In this document: piece after piece, positions 26,758 to 36,680 of the stretch | Layout of the letters: every line of letters begins with the position of its first letter | Position numbering within the stretch: position 1 is the stretch's first letter | From: Chryseobacterium lathyri | GTDB lineage: Bacteria > Bacteroidota > Bacteroidia > Flavobacteriales > Weeksellaceae | NCBI RefSeq assembly: GCF_003290185.1 | Contig: NZ_QNFY01000009.1 | Location: forward strand, 1 to 64,000 | DNA: 64,000 nucleotides | Reading direction: 5' to 3' | Translations under genes and position numbers: made by a program | Notes under the pieces: generated by a model | The model's database searches: none | Told to the model about the DNA's origin: nothing | What the model saw: only the letters and a program-made list of their open reading frames with translations

Positions 26758-26892
26758 TTAAGGACATTGAGAAATATGGGCTTCACTACACACTGTTTTA
26801 TTGAGTCTTTCACAAAATACACAATAAATTACAGGTGCACCCCCATACACTGATTTCAATTCATTCTTGTTAAGTTTCTTTAAATTTTTCAT
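26758..26892 (-). CDS. Double-glycine leader peptide, bacteriocin-like (44 aa)
   Basis: The frame codes MKNLKKLNKNELKSVYGG and then a 26-residue core with four cysteines (Cys24, 27, 35, 43), including YCVFC. The leader has the Leu-Lys-x3-Leu-x-x-Val-x-Gly-Gly pattern recognised by C39-peptidase ABC exporters, with the cut expected after Gly18. Such peptides occur in Chryseobacterium and are named bacteriocin-like from the leader alone. A TATATTTG box lies 20 bases upstream and a terminator directly downstream, so it is a single-gene unit. No exporter or modifying enzyme is adjacent. Antibacterial action is inference. Confidence 0.85.
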   Translation of the reverse strand: MKNLKKLNKNELKSVYGGAPVIYCVFCERLNKTVCSEAHISQCP

Positions 26893-26911
26893 ATTGTTTT
26901 AATTTGTTTGA

Positions 26912-26919
26912 CAAATATA
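26912..26919 (-). promoter_or_regulatory. -7 promoter box of the leader-peptide gene
   Basis: TATATTTG on the minus strand, 20 bases before the ATG. No clear TTG box is found 19-21 bases upstream of it. Confidence 0.5.
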
Positions 26920-27089
26920 GAACGTTTTTCCTGAACATTTATTATGTTTTGCACTTAAAATCTTCATTATTTATAAAAATTTTAAGAAATTACAAACAAT
27001 ACTTTAATATCATATATCTTTATGGTGAAATATTATTTATAATATATTATGTATCTTTAAATAAACCAAAACAATAAAATAATATTAAA

Positions 27090-27569
27090 ATGATCACACC
27101 AAAAGGAGCCCAGGTCGGGCAATTCGAACCAGCGAAAAAATCACTGATATCCAATGGCCTTCTTTCCGGGCAGGACGAGATGGCCAATTACAACAAGGGC
27201 GTATGCCACGATGTGGTAGCTTATGCCCTGTATATGAGAGGTGCAACCATATCTCCGGATGAACTTGTACAGTTCCGTGCACAGGGATGGCTCAATAAAT
27301 TCAACTATCCTGCAGGCGATAAGTGGGATGGTTATGCTATAATTCCCAAAGGAAAAGCCATTGGTTTTTACAGACTAAGAGATAAAACGTGGTTCCATTC
27401 GGCTGTCACTACCGGAAACGGTGCGGAGATCAGATCCGTGAACGGATTTTCACTAGGTACGGCATGGTCTGTTCCTGTAGACATGAAATGGGTTCTGGGT
27501 AAAAAGAATGAAGACGGAACCTTCAACTACGACGGTACAAAAATAGAAGTTTATATATCCTCTCTATAA
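27090..27569 (+). CDS. Candidate cysteine-enzyme toxin (papain/NlpC-like), 159 aa
   Basis: No signal peptide is seen. NYNKGVCHDVVAYALYMRGA puts Cys39 at the start of a hydrophobic helix. WFHSAVTTGNGAEIRSVNG puts His103 at the start of a strand with Asn118 soon after. A Cys-helix followed by His-strand-Asn/Asp is the order of papain-like peptidases, amidases and related toxins. The small acidic gene 30 bases downstream looks like a partner. GC content, counted over 27121-27240, is 57 of 120, well above that gene. I could not place it in a named family; the toxin role is inference from motif and context. Confidence 0.6.
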   Translation: MITPKGAQVGQFEPAKKSLISNGLLSGQDEMANYNKGVCHDVVAYALYMRGATISPDELVQFRAQGWLNKFNYPAGDKWDGYAIIPKGKAIGFYRLRDKTWFHSAVTTGNGAEIRSVNGFSLGTAWSVPVDMKWVLGKKNEDGTFNYDGTKIEVYISSL

Positions 27570-27599
27570 TTGGTTTGATCAATCCATCTATCAAAGGAA

Positions 27600-27986
27600 T
27601 TGTCAATGCTAAAACCTGTTAATATTGAAGAGCGAAAACCTGTATGGATCGCTCTATCTGATTTTTATCTGGATACAGAACTTCAGGATTTTAATTTTCA
27701 ATATATTGTTAAAACAATTCTGGAAAGCCCGTATTCTTTTGACGATGTGAAAACCATTAATATATATGAAGTCTTTCCTGTTTTACAGCCCAATCTGTTA
27801 CAGGCAGCAGGTGAATGGGCCGGATTTAATGAAAAATGGCTGCTGGAAGCCATTACAGATTACCTTAAAACAAAAACCGTTTCTGATAACGCAATGATCA
27901 GCACCAATTATAAAAAATATGCTTGGATGCAGGAAGACTATTGGCAGAAGCTTGAAAGCATTTACAACGAAATGCAGGAGAAATAA
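27600..27986 (+). CDS. DUF7079-like acidic protein, candidate immunity partner
   Basis: The 128-residue protein IEERKPVWIALSDFYLDTEL with SPYSFDDVKTINIYEVFPVL and AAGEWAGFNEKWL reads like the family I recall as DUF7079 (not searched). It is acidic, cytoplasmic and all-helical in pattern, like many immunity proteins. It follows the Cys/His gene by 30 bases and shares its terminator. The coding DNA is AT-rich at its start (13 G or C of 60 in 27661-27720), unlike its neighbour. The immunity role is inference. Confidence 0.7.
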   Translation: MSMLKPVNIEERKPVWIALSDFYLDTELQDFNFQYIVKTILESPYSFDDVKTINIYEVFPVLQPNLLQAAGEWAGFNEKWLLEAITDYLKTKTVSDNAMISTNYKKYAWMQEDYWQKLESIYNEMQEK

Positions 27987-28014
27987 AAAAGCCACAACAA
28001 GTATTGTGGCTTTT
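27987..28014 (+). terminator. Terminator of the candidate toxin pair
   Basis: AAAAGCCACAA pairs with TTGTGGCTTTT across a 6-base loop, directly after the stop codon. It also serves uvrA on the other strand. Confidence 0.85.
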
Positions 28015-28032
28015 TATATTTAATTTTAATTA

Positions 28033-30864
28033 TTATTCTAATTCTCTTTTTAGAAACTTACCGGTCAAACTCTTCTTAGATTTCACAATCTCTTCAGGAG
28101 TTCCCTGAGCTACGATCTGGCCACCGTGTTTTCCTCCTTCCGGTCCTACATCGATAATATGGTCTGCCAATTTGATCACATCCATATTATGTTCGATGAT
28201 GATGAATGAGTTTCCTAATTCTACCAGCTGGTTAATGGCATCCATCAGGATCTTTACATCTTCAAAGTGAAGCCCCGTCGTCGGCTCATCTAAAATATAC
28301 AATGTATTTCCAGTCTGTCTTTTCGAAAGTTCTGTAGCCAACTTGATACGCTGTGCCTCTCCTCCTGAAAGTGTTGTCGACTGCTGTCCAAGCGTGATAT
28401 AACCTAATCCTACATCCTGAAGGGTTTTTACTTTAGCAAAAATCTTAGGGATCGGCTGGAAGAAATCTACCGCTTCACCAATCGTCATATCCAGAACGTC
28501 GGAAATAGATTTTCCTTTGTAACGTACTTCCAGGGTTTCTCTGTTGAAACGTTTTCCATTACAGGTTTCACAATGTACGTATACATCGGGAAGAAAGTTC
28601 ATTTCAATTACTTTCAGCCCACCACCCTGGCAGGTTTCGCACCTTCCGCCTTTTACATTGAATGAGAATCTTCCCGGCTTATAACCACGGATTTTACTCT
28701 CCGGAAGTTCAGCAAAAAGGTTTCTGATGTCTGTAAACATTCCTGTGTAGGTTGCAGGGTTTGATCGCGGAGTTCTTCCGATCGGAGTCTGGTCTACGTC
28801 TACAATTTTATCAATATGATCAAGCCCTTCAATCTTTTTGTATGGAAGAGGCTCCTGAACGGCTCTGTAAAAATGTTTGTTCAGGATCGGATATAAGGTT
28901 CCGTTGATCAGGGAAGATTTTCCGCTACCTGAAATTCCTGTTACTACAACCAGTTTTCCTAACGGAATATCCAGGGTAACATTTTTAAGGTTATTTCCAG
29001 TAGCTCCTTTTAACAGTATATTTTTACCATTCCCAGCTCTTCTTTCCGCAGGAACTGCTATCTTTCTTTTTCCGTTGATATAATCTGCCGTAATGGTATC
29101 TGCTTTCAACAGGTCTTTCGGTTTTCCCTGCCACAGTATTTCTCCACCAAATTTTCCGGCTCTCGGACCAATATCCAATACCTCATCGGCCTCCAGGATC
29201 ATATCTTTATCATGCTCTACAACAATGACGGAGTTCCCAATATCTCTAAGGTTTTTCAATGAATTGATCAGTCTCTCATTATCTCTCTGGTGAAGCCCGA
29301 TACTTGGTTCATCCAGAATATACAAAACATTCACAAGCTGCGACCCGATCTGCGTGGCAAGACGTATCCTCTGGGATTCTCCGCCTGAAAGGGTTTTAGA
29401 GCTTCTACTTAAGCTCAGATAATCCAAACCTACATCCAGAAGGAACTGAAGTCTTGTTTCAATCTCTTTTAAGATTTCGTAGGCAATGATTTTATGTTTT
29501 TCTGAGAATTTATCTTTAACGTCGGATAGCCATTCTTTTAAATCGGATAAACTTAAAGCATTTACCTCAGCGATATTCTTTCCGTCTATTTTAAAGCTTA
29601 AGCTTGCAGGCTGAAGACGGGTTCCGCCGCATTCCGGACAGGTTTCTTCAGTGGTAAAATGCCTTTCCAGCAATACTGCCTCGTAAGATTCTCTTTCTTC
29701 AATGATCTCTTCCATAAAAGTGATCAGACCATCGAAGCTTATTTTTATCTTTTTGGTAATCCCTGCGTATTTCAGATCTTTATTAAATTCCTTATGGCAT
29801 CCGTTGTAGATATAGTCCAAAGCCTCGTCCGGAATATCCTTCATAGGTGTTGCCATGCCTAATCCGAAGATCTCAAGGATATTTTTGATCTGTGAGAGTA
29901 TCCATTTGTTGGATTTAATATCTTCCAGCGGTAACAGTCCGCCCTGGTTAATGGAAAGCTTAGGGTTTTCAATAAAGTAATCTGTATTGATCTTTTTGAT
30001 AGTCCCCAAACCTTTACATTCCGGACAGCTTCCTTTCGGAGAGTTAAATGAGAATGTATTGGGTTCCGGAAGTGCCAGTGAATGTCCTGTTTCAGCATCC
30101 ATCAGATTTTTCGAAAAATATTCTATATCTGTGCCTCCCAGTTTCTGGATTCCGATGATCCCTTCGCCCATCTCAATTGCGGTACGCAGGGATTTTTCCA
30201 TTCTGGATTCGGAAGCATTTTCACCGATGATCCATCGGTCGATCACAATGTCTATATCGTGGGTTTTATAACGGTCCAGCTTCAGATCATATTCTATATC
30301 CTGCAACTCACCGTCAATCCTTGCCTGACCGTAGCCTTTTTTTGCCATCTGTACAAAAAGCTCATGGTAATGGCCTTTTCTGGAACGCACTACAGGCGCA
30401 AGAAGCATTATTTTTTCGCCTTTATAATTTTCCTTGATTGTGTCCAAGATCTGGTCTTCCGTATAGCTTACCAACCTTTTTCCACTGGAAAGAGAGTATG
30501 CATCGGAAACTCTTGCATATAACAAGCGTAGATAATCATACAACTCAGTTACGGTTCCTACGGTAGACCTCGGATTTTTATTGGTGGTTTTCTGCTCGAT
30601 GGCAATTACGGGAGAAAGACCTTCTATCTTATCTACATTCGGTCGTTCCAGACCGCCCAGAAACTGGCGCGCATATGCCGAAAATGTTTCGATATAACGA
30701 CGTTGCCCTTCGGCAAAGATGGTATCAAAAGCCAAAGATGATTTCCCGCTGCCGGAAAGCCCGGTAATTACTACCAGCTCGTTGCGAGGAATCTTTACAT
30801 TAATATTTTTAAGATTGTGTTCACGTGCTCCGTAAACTTCTATATATTCTGTTGATTTACTCAT
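28033..30864 (-). CDS. uvrA: Excinuclease ABC subunit A
   Basis: The 943-residue damage-sensing ATPase of nucleotide excision repair. Two ABC modules are present: Walker A GLSGSGKS at about 35-42 and [11 protein letters not shown] in the second half, with signature motifs [12 protein letters not shown] and [12 protein letters not shown]. Zinc modules are [16 protein letters not shown] and CETCQGGG...CETCNGKR. The length is normal for UvrA. It is a single gene, convergent with the candidate toxin pair. Confidence 0.98.
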   Translation of the reverse strand: MSKSTEYIEVYGAREHNLKNINVKIPRNELVVITGLSGSGKSSLAFDTIFAEGQRRYIETFSAYARQFLGGLERPNVDKIEGLSPVIAIEQKTTNKNPRSTVGTVTELYDYLRLLYARVSDAYSLSSGKRLVSYTEDQILDTIKENYKGEKIMLLAPVVRSRKGHYHELFVQMAKKGYGQARIDGELQDIEYDLKLDRYKTHDIDIVIDRWIIGENASESRMEKSLRTAIEMGEGIIGIQKLGGTDIEYFSKNLMDAETGHSLALPEPNTFSFNSPKGSCPECKGLGTIKKINTDYFIENPKLSINQGGLLPLEDIKSNKWILSQIKNILEIFGLGMATPMKDIPDEALDYIYNGCHKEFNKDLKYAGITKKIKISFDGLITFMEEIIEERESYEAVLLERHFTTEETCPECGGTRLQPASLSFKIDGKNIAEVNALSLSDLKEWLSDVKDKFSEKHKIIAYEILKEIETRLQFLLDVGLDYLSLSRSSKTLSGGESQRIRLATQIGSQLVNVLYILDEPSIGLHQRDNERLINSLKNLRDIGNSVIVVEHDKDMILEADEVLDIGPRAGKFGGEILWQGKPKDLLKADTITADYINGKRKIAVPAERRAGNGKNILLKGATGNNLKNVTLDIPLGKLVVVTGISGSGKSSLINGTLYPILNKHFYRAVQEPLPYKKIEGLDHIDKIVDVDQTPIGRTPRSNPATYTGMFTDIRNLFAELPESKIRGYKPGRFSFNVKGGRCETCQGGGLKVIEMNFLPDVYVHCETCNGKRFNRETLEVRYKGKSISDVLDMTIGEAVDFFQPIPKIFAKVKTLQDVGLGYITLGQQSTTLSGGEAQRIKLATELSKRQTGNTLYILDEPTTGLHFEDVKILMDAINQLVELGNSFIIIEHNMDVIKLADHIIDVGPEGGKHGGQIVAQGTPEEIVKSKKSLTGKFLKRELE

Positions 30865-31078
30865 AATTTGGGGTGATCCTGCCTGAAAATCACAATGTGC
30901 AAAATTACGGAATTTTATGGAATTGTATGAACCTGAAAGATTTTATTAAACTTTAATTTTAGTTAAATTTTTAAGGTTCTGAAATGATTAATTCTTCATG
31001 AATTTCGTTCGTAAATTTTGTTTATGCTCTGCATGATACTGCTGATATTAACTATACTCCTATTCCGGCAAATAAAAA

Positions 31079-31102
31079 AGACTGATGCATTGCATCAGTC
31101 TT
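31079..31102 (-). terminator. Terminator of the tssE-tssF operon
   Basis: A perfect 24-base palindrome (AAGACTGATGCA and its inverse) with an A-run on the left, 23 bases after the lipoprotein stop. Confidence 0.8.
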
Positions 31103-31124
31103 CTGTTATAGGTTCATACCTTTT

Positions 31125-32054
31125 TTATTTCACAAATGAATTGTAGGAGTTCAATACAGATTCGTAGGAGGAATCGATCTGCTGGATATCGCTGTCTGAA
31201 ATTTTTCCAGTGCCTTTAGCATCACGAATCAGTTTTCGGTAAGTATCCAAAAAGCTGGACGCACTTTTATTAAAGCTTTCAAACAATGTTTTTTTGTAAG
31301 AATACTGCGGATCTTTCACATTGAATTCTAATTTTGAATTGGCTTCTACTGCTTTGGCAAGCTCATCATATTTTTTCTGAGCTTCCGCTTCGTTGAATTT
31401 TCCTGAATACTGCTTATCCAGTACATCAATATTAGAGTCCAGGGAGTTCATTACGCTTTTGGAAGAGATGATATATTCTTTCATAGGATGGTCTTTCAGA
31501 ACCACTTCTTCTGCCGCATCTGTTGCAGGTTTGATCTTCGCCACTACATTTTCTCCCGAGGTAAATAAAGCCTGGGCTTCGGTTTCAATATCCTTTGTTA
31601 TGGCATCTGCTTTTGCTCCTTTGTCATCTTTATAGTCTTCAGAATTCATATAGGATTTAAGCTCTTCGAACTTTTTCTCTATACTTTCCTTTTTAGCTTT
31701 ATAGGTATTGAAATCGGCTTCTATTGCTGCCTTGTCTTTTCCAAAACCTGACGGTATTTCTTTGATCTTGCTGAATGAGTAATCCATAGAACCTATTACG
31801 GGCATTATCATGGCATTTCCGCCTTTTGCTTTCGCTACAGCTCCATCTGCATATCTCAGAATACTTTCTATATGTTTGGATGTATTCTTATAAGAATCCA
31901 AAAAGTTGTTATTGAAATCGATGATAGCATTCGCTTCGTCAGCACCACCAAGGTTCAAAACGGATTTACCCAGTTTACTGACGTCTTTTTTACAGCTGAT
32001 CACACTGACTGATGTGAAGGTCAGGGCCATAGCAAGGACAATAATCTTTCTCAT
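31125..32054 (-). CDS. DUF3829-like lipoprotein in the type VI group
   Basis: The 309-residue protein has lipobox FTSVSVISC and then long charged helices (DEANAIIDFNNNFLDSYKNTS; AEAQKKYDELAKAVEANSKLEF), the coiled layout of DUF3829 lipoproteins. It starts 28 bases after tssF and ends at the operon terminator. Family-iii type VI systems include their own lipoproteins; this one may be such a part, but I cannot assign it to a named Tss protein. Confidence 0.75.
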   Translation of the reverse strand: MRKIIVLAMALTFTSVSVISCKKDVSKLGKSVLNLGGADEANAIIDFNNNFLDSYKNTSKHIESILRYADGAVAKAKGGNAMIMPVIGSMDYSFSKIKEIPSGFGKDKAAIEADFNTYKAKKESIEKKFEELKSYMNSEDYKDDKGAKADAITKDIETEAQALFTSGENVVAKIKPATDAAEEVVLKDHPMKEYIISSKSVMNSLDSNIDVLDKQYSGKFNEAEAQKKYDELAKAVEANSKLEFNVKDPQYSYKKTLFESFNKSASSFLDTYRKLIRDAKGTGKISDSDIQQIDSSYESVLNSYNSFVK

Positions 32055-32081
32055 ATTTTATAGTTTAAGTTTAGTTGTAAT

Positions 32082-33965
32082 TTATATTTCGTCAAGATCA
32101 ATATCTTCATTGCTTATTTTTACTACATATTCGATTCCGTCAATCGCTTTCGAAATGATTTGATTTCTAAGGATATTGGCCATATTTTCCCAGTAGGCCC
32201 TTCCATAGAATGAATAATTCTGAGGAATGATTTCTATTTCAACGGTTCTTACAAAACCTTCTTTTGGGCGGTTGCTGATCATGGTTCCTCTTCTTACCCT
32301 TACTTCTTTTACCTCATCTTTCAGGACCATTCTGCAGTAGTTTTTAACATCTTCGAGAGAAATGATCTTGTCTCTTGTGGTTAGGGCGTATCTGTAAGCC
32401 TGAATACTGTCTGTTCCTTTCTGTTCTTCAGAACCGCCTATAGTTTCTGTGAGAAGTACAACAGTCTGTGACTTTAACTGATTAGAAAGTTCTGTTCCCG
32501 GACGCATATGGTTGGCCAGTGTGCAGTGTGTCACCCAGAATGAGGCATATGTATGGTCAGTTTTTTCTACAGGCTCCATAATGACGTAATTCAGTTCCTG
32601 TCTGATATTTCTCTTCGCATTGTTCACTTTCTGAACCATCGTCTTCATTTTATCTGACATTTCACTTAGCACTCCTTTGACATTATCCCTGTTTAACAGT
32701 GAAAATGCAGCAATTTCATCTCTTGTCAGTTCCAGAACATTGGCGATCATATCTACGGCATTTCTATTGGTGAAACGCTCCATTCCGCCTTTTCTTACTG
32801 TATACAATCCTTTTTTAAGATCATCGGCAGGAGTAAAAGGAATCTCCGTATATTTTCTTCCGTCTCCATCCTGAACTTCATCCACATACAGGAAATGTTC
32901 GCCTTCGTCTGTAACGAGAGGAATATTGTTTCCCATGATATCCAGGCTGTATTCTGTCTTCTTCCAGCCTCTGTTGTAAATAGGGAAAGCATTCATTACA
33001 AATGAAAAATTATCTAAGATCTCCGCAGAAAACTGCGGCGGGAATTCAAAGGTAAGCCATAAATAGCGTTTGTCTCCGATCTGCTTTCTGATCTCTTCTT
33101 TATCGTTGAGAAAGTCTAAATTTTGTGGCAATACGCCAGGCTCCGAAAAGAGGCTGCTCGAAAGTCCTGTGATTTCTATGAATTTATGACGGTAAATACT
33201 TTTGATATCTTCAATAACTTTATTCCGGATCGACTGTTCTCTGAACATCTGTTCGTATCCGTCCTGCTGGCTGTTCGTAAGATAACTCAATCCCTCTCTT
33301 ACAAACAAAGGATTCCCATTACTGGTAACGGTAATATAAGGAAGCAGTTTGTAGACGAAATCTATATGCTCAAAAGCAGGATTGGAACAGAATACACTGA
33401 TGTATTTAGGGAAATTTTCAGTGGCATATCGGCTTACATCCACTCCTATTGTAATCTTTCTGTAGTCTTCAGGTTTTCCCTGAAATCTTGCTACCGGTAT
33501 TTTATTCAGCCTGTCATCTACACTATAGCAGGTATTTCCTACAAACATTATTGCCGTCTGTATTTTATTAATTCTTACATTTCCTACGGGTGTAAAGGGA
33601 ATATTAAGCTGTTTATCCGATTCTGATTTTACCGTTGATGTCATCTGCTTGCGGAAAAAGAATTCGGTATGTTCCAGTAGGACTTCCGAAGATTCGTAAG
33701 GCAACGTAAAGGCAACCGCATGAGCCGGAATCGGATGGGTATAAATGGAGGGTGTCAGAAGTTTTGCCAGTTTCTCAAGGATTCTTGCATTGACTGTCTG
33801 AATCTCGTTATTAGCCTTAAAAACTTCTGTACTGAATGCGTCTATCAGTAGTTTTACAAAAGGGTCCAGAGACTGCGGGCTTTTCAGTCCCCACACTTTG
33901 GTGGCGTTCTGAAGCATTCTTGCCTTTACAGATTCTTTGGAATATATATTTTGATCTAAGTTCAT
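32082..33965 (-). CDS. tssF: Type VI secretion baseplate subunit TssF
   Basis: The 627-residue protein opens SVKARMLQNATKVWGL with IQTVNARILEKLAKLLTP, then HPIPAHAVAFTLPYESSEVLLEHTEFFFRK. This is the TssF/VasA start in which the protein wraps the baseplate wedge. Later parts (LRDEVKEVRVRRGTM-like VLKDEVKEVRVRRG, VEIEIIPQNYSF) fit TssF of the Bacteroidetes subtype. It lies between tssE and the lipoprotein, spacings 25 and 27 bases. TssG, TssK, sheath and tube genes are not in the window. Confidence 0.88.
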   Translation of the reverse strand: MNLDQNIYSKESVKARMLQNATKVWGLKSPQSLDPFVKLLIDAFSTEVFKANNEIQTVNARILEKLAKLLTPSIYTHPIPAHAVAFTLPYESSEVLLEHTEFFFRKQMTSTVKSESDKQLNIPFTPVGNVRINKIQTAIMFVGNTCYSVDDRLNKIPVARFQGKPEDYRKITIGVDVSRYATENFPKYISVFCSNPAFEHIDFVYKLLPYITVTSNGNPLFVREGLSYLTNSQQDGYEQMFREQSIRNKVIEDIKSIYRHKFIEITGLSSSLFSEPGVLPQNLDFLNDKEEIRKQIGDKRYLWLTFEFPPQFSAEILDNFSFVMNAFPIYNRGWKKTEYSLDIMGNNIPLVTDEGEHFLYVDEVQDGDGRKYTEIPFTPADDLKKGLYTVRKGGMERFTNRNAVDMIANVLELTRDEIAAFSLLNRDNVKGVLSEMSDKMKTMVQKVNNAKRNIRQELNYVIMEPVEKTDHTYASFWVTHCTLANHMRPGTELSNQLKSQTVVLLTETIGGSEEQKGTDSIQAYRYALTTRDKIISLEDVKNYCRMVLKDEVKEVRVRRGTMISNRPKEGFVRTVEIEIIPQNYSFYGRAYWENMANILRNQIISKAIDGIEYVVKISNEDIDLDEI

Positions 33966-33990
33966 AATTTTTTCTTGCTTTTAAAAACAA

Positions 33991-34431
33991 TTAGTCAATA
34001 GACATCGGGCTTAAAAATAATTCTGTAGAAAAACTGAAACGCTCTCCTGTTGCCTCCATTTTTGCATTGATGGCAATTCTTACTTTCTTTTTGATCTCTG
34101 TATGTTCTTTGGTATCGTAGCTGTGCTCTACAAATTGGATGTGGGCATCAATCTGCGGGTTCACGATGCGGGGCTCATATTCCTGAATCTGCCTTCTGAG
34201 GCTTTTAATGAAAACGCTCTCCCAAACGGCACTTGTGACTCCATTGTCGAATTCCAGATTCCATACGTCGTTTCCATAATTGTCATCATATCTGTTTTCG
34301 CCTTTTTTAGTAGTGATCAGCAGCATGATATTGTGCGCAATGCTTTCGCCCATGTCGCAGATATCAATGCTTCCTCCTTCAGTCATGAGTGTTGAAGGCA
34401 CGAAAGGCATTCTGTAATTTGGTGTGTCCAT
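33991..34431 (-). CDS. tssE: Type VI baseplate subunit TssE (gp25-like)
   Basis: The 146-residue protein has a gp25/GPW core: SIAHNIMLLITTKKGENRYDDNYGNDVW and then SLRRQIQEYEPRI, with the acidic and Arg residues that dock on the sheath. IQEYEPRI matches the conserved EPR motif of gp25 and TssE. It is first in the operon, followed by tssF. By family it joins the sheath to the baseplate. Confidence 0.9.
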   Translation of the reverse strand: MDTPNYRMPFVPSTLMTEGGSIDICDMGESIAHNIMLLITTKKGENRYDDNYGNDVWNLEFDNGVTSAVWESVFIKSLRRQIQEYEPRIVNPQIDAHIQFVEHSYDTKEHTEIKKKVRIAINAKMEATGERFSFSTELFLSPMSID

Positions 34432-34536
34432 AGTCAGCTTCTTATTTTACATAGTCTAGTTTTCTTAAAAAGAACTACCAAAATACACATTTTCATGAAA
34501 TAAATATGAAAAGAAATCAAAAATCTCATTGAAAAA

Positions 34537-34564
34537 AGGGCTTCCAAACGAATTTGAGAGCCCT
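34537..34564 (-). terminator. Terminator of the amino-acid permease gene
   Basis: AGGGCT at 34537-34542 pairs with AGCCCT at 34559-34564. A T-run follows on the minus strand. Confidence 0.65.
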
Positions 34565-34594
34565 GATATATTATAGAAACGGTTGAATCTTAAC

Positions 34595-36010
34595 CTATTG
34601 ATCTGTCTGCTTTTTCCTGTTGATGAAATAATACACAGGAAGTCCCAGGAGCACCATTAAAAATCCGGGCCATGTATATTGCTGTTTGTAAATCAGGAGA
34701 AGTACACAAAACCCTGTTCCTATCAAGAGATAGATAATAGGCGTTACAGGGTAAAGCCATGTTTTATAAGGTCTTTCAAGGTCCGGCTTTTTGATTCTTA
34801 AATAAATAACTCCGAAAACCGTAATCATGTAGAACAGAACGATCACAAAAGAGATCATGTCCAGAAGATTACCATACTGTCCGCTAAGGCATAGCACCGA
34901 AGCCCATATTCCCTGCATCCATAAAGCATTTTCCGGAACTTCATTTTTATTATTTTTCTCTGCAGATTTAAAAAACATTCCGTCTTTTGCCATAGTTTGA
35001 AACACTCGGGCTCCAGCCAGAATCAGCCCGTTGTCACACCCGAAGGTAGAAACCATTACAAGAACTGCTATAATGATGGTGCCTGCACTTCCGAAAATAT
35101 TCTGTGAGGCTGCCACCGCAACCCTGTCATTGGCTGCAAAAGCAATACTGTCCCTGTCCAAAGCATTCAGGTATACATAATTGACTGCCAGATAAAGGAT
35201 CATCACTGCAGAAGTTCCATAGATCATTGATTTGACAATATTTCTCTTAGGATTTTCAACTTCTCCGGAAACGAAAGTTACGCTTTCCCAGGCTACTGAA
35301 CTGAAAACAGATCCTACCATGGCTGCCGCGATGCCTCCGAGCAGGGTCATTCCACTAATTGGTTCCCAGCCTTCTTTTAGGAAATTACCGCTTATATCTT
35401 TTTTAAGGTTATTAAATGAATCAAAACCCAGGCTGAAATTTTCAGCTAAATGCGAAAAATCAACTAGAATAAATCCAACAGCAATTAAGCCTAGTAAAGC
35501 AATGATTTTTGAACCTGTAAATACATTCTGAAGCAACTTTCCGCTCTGTACACCTCTTGTATTAATATAAGTAAGTAAAAGGATAACGGCTATTGCCAGA
35601 ATCTGTATCCATGTGATTTTGAATTCTCCACTCTGGAAAAGAGGAGCTGCATCATTCAGTGACGGAACCAGATAAGCGGTGAATTTACCGAAAGCCATTG
35701 CTACTGCGGCAATAGTTCCTGTCTGGATTACCGTAAACAGGCCCCAGCCGTACAGAAATCCCATCTTTTTCCCAAAGATCTCTTTGAGATAGGTATACTG
35801 CCCGCCTGCTTTTGGAAACAGCGCAGAAAGCTCTCCATAGCTGATTGCCGCTGCTACAGTCATCACTCCGGTAATGATCCAGACTACGATCAGCCAGAAA
35901 CCGGATCCCAGGTTCCGCATCATATCGGCACTTACAATAAAAATTCCGCTTCCAATCATAGATCCCATTACCAGCATAATGGCGTCCCAAAGTTTCAGTT
36001 TTTTCTGCAT
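34595..36010 (-). CDS. APC-superfamily amino-acid permease
   Basis: The 471-residue membrane protein opens KLKLWDAIMLVMGSMIGSGIFIVSADM, the discontinuous helix 1 with GSGIF that binds the amino-acid backbone. AAISYGELSALFPKAGGQYTYLKE (helix 2) follows, then about ten further helices. It fits the LAT/AdiC group of exchangers and symporters. Substrate unknown. The start is ATG 36010, two codons after an in-frame TTG. Confidence 0.92.
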   Translation of the reverse strand: MQKKLKLWDAIMLVMGSMIGSGIFIVSADMMRNLGSGFWLIVVWIITGVMTVAAAISYGELSALFPKAGGQYTYLKEIFGKKMGFLYGWGLFTVIQTGTIAAVAMAFGKFTAYLVPSLNDAAPLFQSGEFKITWIQILAIAVILLLTYINTRGVQSGKLLQNVFTGSKIIALLGLIAVGFILVDFSHLAENFSLGFDSFNNLKKDISGNFLKEGWEPISGMTLLGGIAAAMVGSVFSSVAWESVTFVSGEVENPKRNIVKSMIYGTSAVMILYLAVNYVYLNALDRDSIAFAANDRVAVAASQNIFGSAGTIIIAVLVMVSTFGCDNGLILAGARVFQTMAKDGMFFKSAEKNNKNEVPENALWMQGIWASVLCLSGQYGNLLDMISFVIVLFYMITVFGVIYLRIKKPDLERPYKTWLYPVTPIIYLLIGTGFCVLLLIYKQQYTWPGFLMVLLGLPVYYFINRKKQTDQ

Positions 36011-36109
36011 AGTCAAGTATAGGCATCAAATATAAACAAATCTGAGATTCATTTTGATATTTGTTGAAAATTTACTGCATCACCTGCTTTTTATCAAGTT
36101 TTTATCGAA

Positions 36110-36138
36110 TTGTTATTCAATTTTAATTAGTACTTTTG
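36110..36138 (+). promoter_or_regulatory. Promoter of the DUF4920 gene
   Basis: TTG (36110-36112), an 18-base spacer and TACTTTTG (36131-36138), 16 bases before the ATG. Confidence 0.65.
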
Positions 36139-36153
36139 GAAAAAATATTAAAA

Positions 36154-36663
36154 ATGAAATTCAAGGCTATATTATTTGCAGCAGCTGTAAGTATTTCTAC
36201 TTTAGCTTTTGCACAGGAGACATCACAGAAAAAGTCTGGACCACCGGAAGGAAGTGCTATTGTAGGTGACGCATATGGAGCCGGAGTAACTTCAGAGTCT
36301 AAGGCCATCACAGTTGATAAACTGAGCAAAAAACTTAAGAAAGACAATAAAAAAGTTGAAAACGTAGCAGTTAAAGGAAAAGTAACTGATGTATGTGAGA
36401 AAAAAGGATGCTGGCTTACCATCCAGACTGAAGATAATTCTCAGTTTTTCGTAAAAATGAAAGATTATGCATTCTTTGTTCCAACAGCTTTAAAAGGTAA
36501 AAATGTTGTATTGGAAGGTACTGCAGAAAGAAAAGTAACTTCAGTAGACGAGCAGAAACATTATGCTGAAGATGCTAAGAAACCTCAGGCTGAAATTGAT
36601 GCCATCACGACTCCTAAAGAAGAGATCAGGTTCGTAGCCAATGGAATTAAAGTGGTAAACTAA
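36154..36663 (+). CDS. DUF4920 secreted protein
   Basis: The 169-residue protein has signal AILFAAAVSISTLAFAQ. The mature part has GDAYGAGV, NVAVKGKVTDVCEKKGCWLTIQTED (a CxxxxCW pair, Cys after Val-Asp-Val) and VVLEGTAERKVTSVDEQKHYAEDA. This matches DUF4920, an OB-like periplasmic family. I chose ATG 36154 since it follows the promoter; an in-frame TTG upstream overlaps the -7 box. Confidence 0.9.
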   Translation: MKFKAILFAAAVSISTLAFAQETSQKKSGPPEGSAIVGDAYGAGVTSESKAITVDKLSKKLKKDNKKVENVAVKGKVTDVCEKKGCWLTIQTEDNSQFFVKMKDYAFFVPTALKGKNVVLEGTAERKVTSVDEQKHYAEDAKKPQAEIDAITTPKEEIRFVANGIKVVN

Positions 36664-36680
36664 TCCTGTATATACTATCA

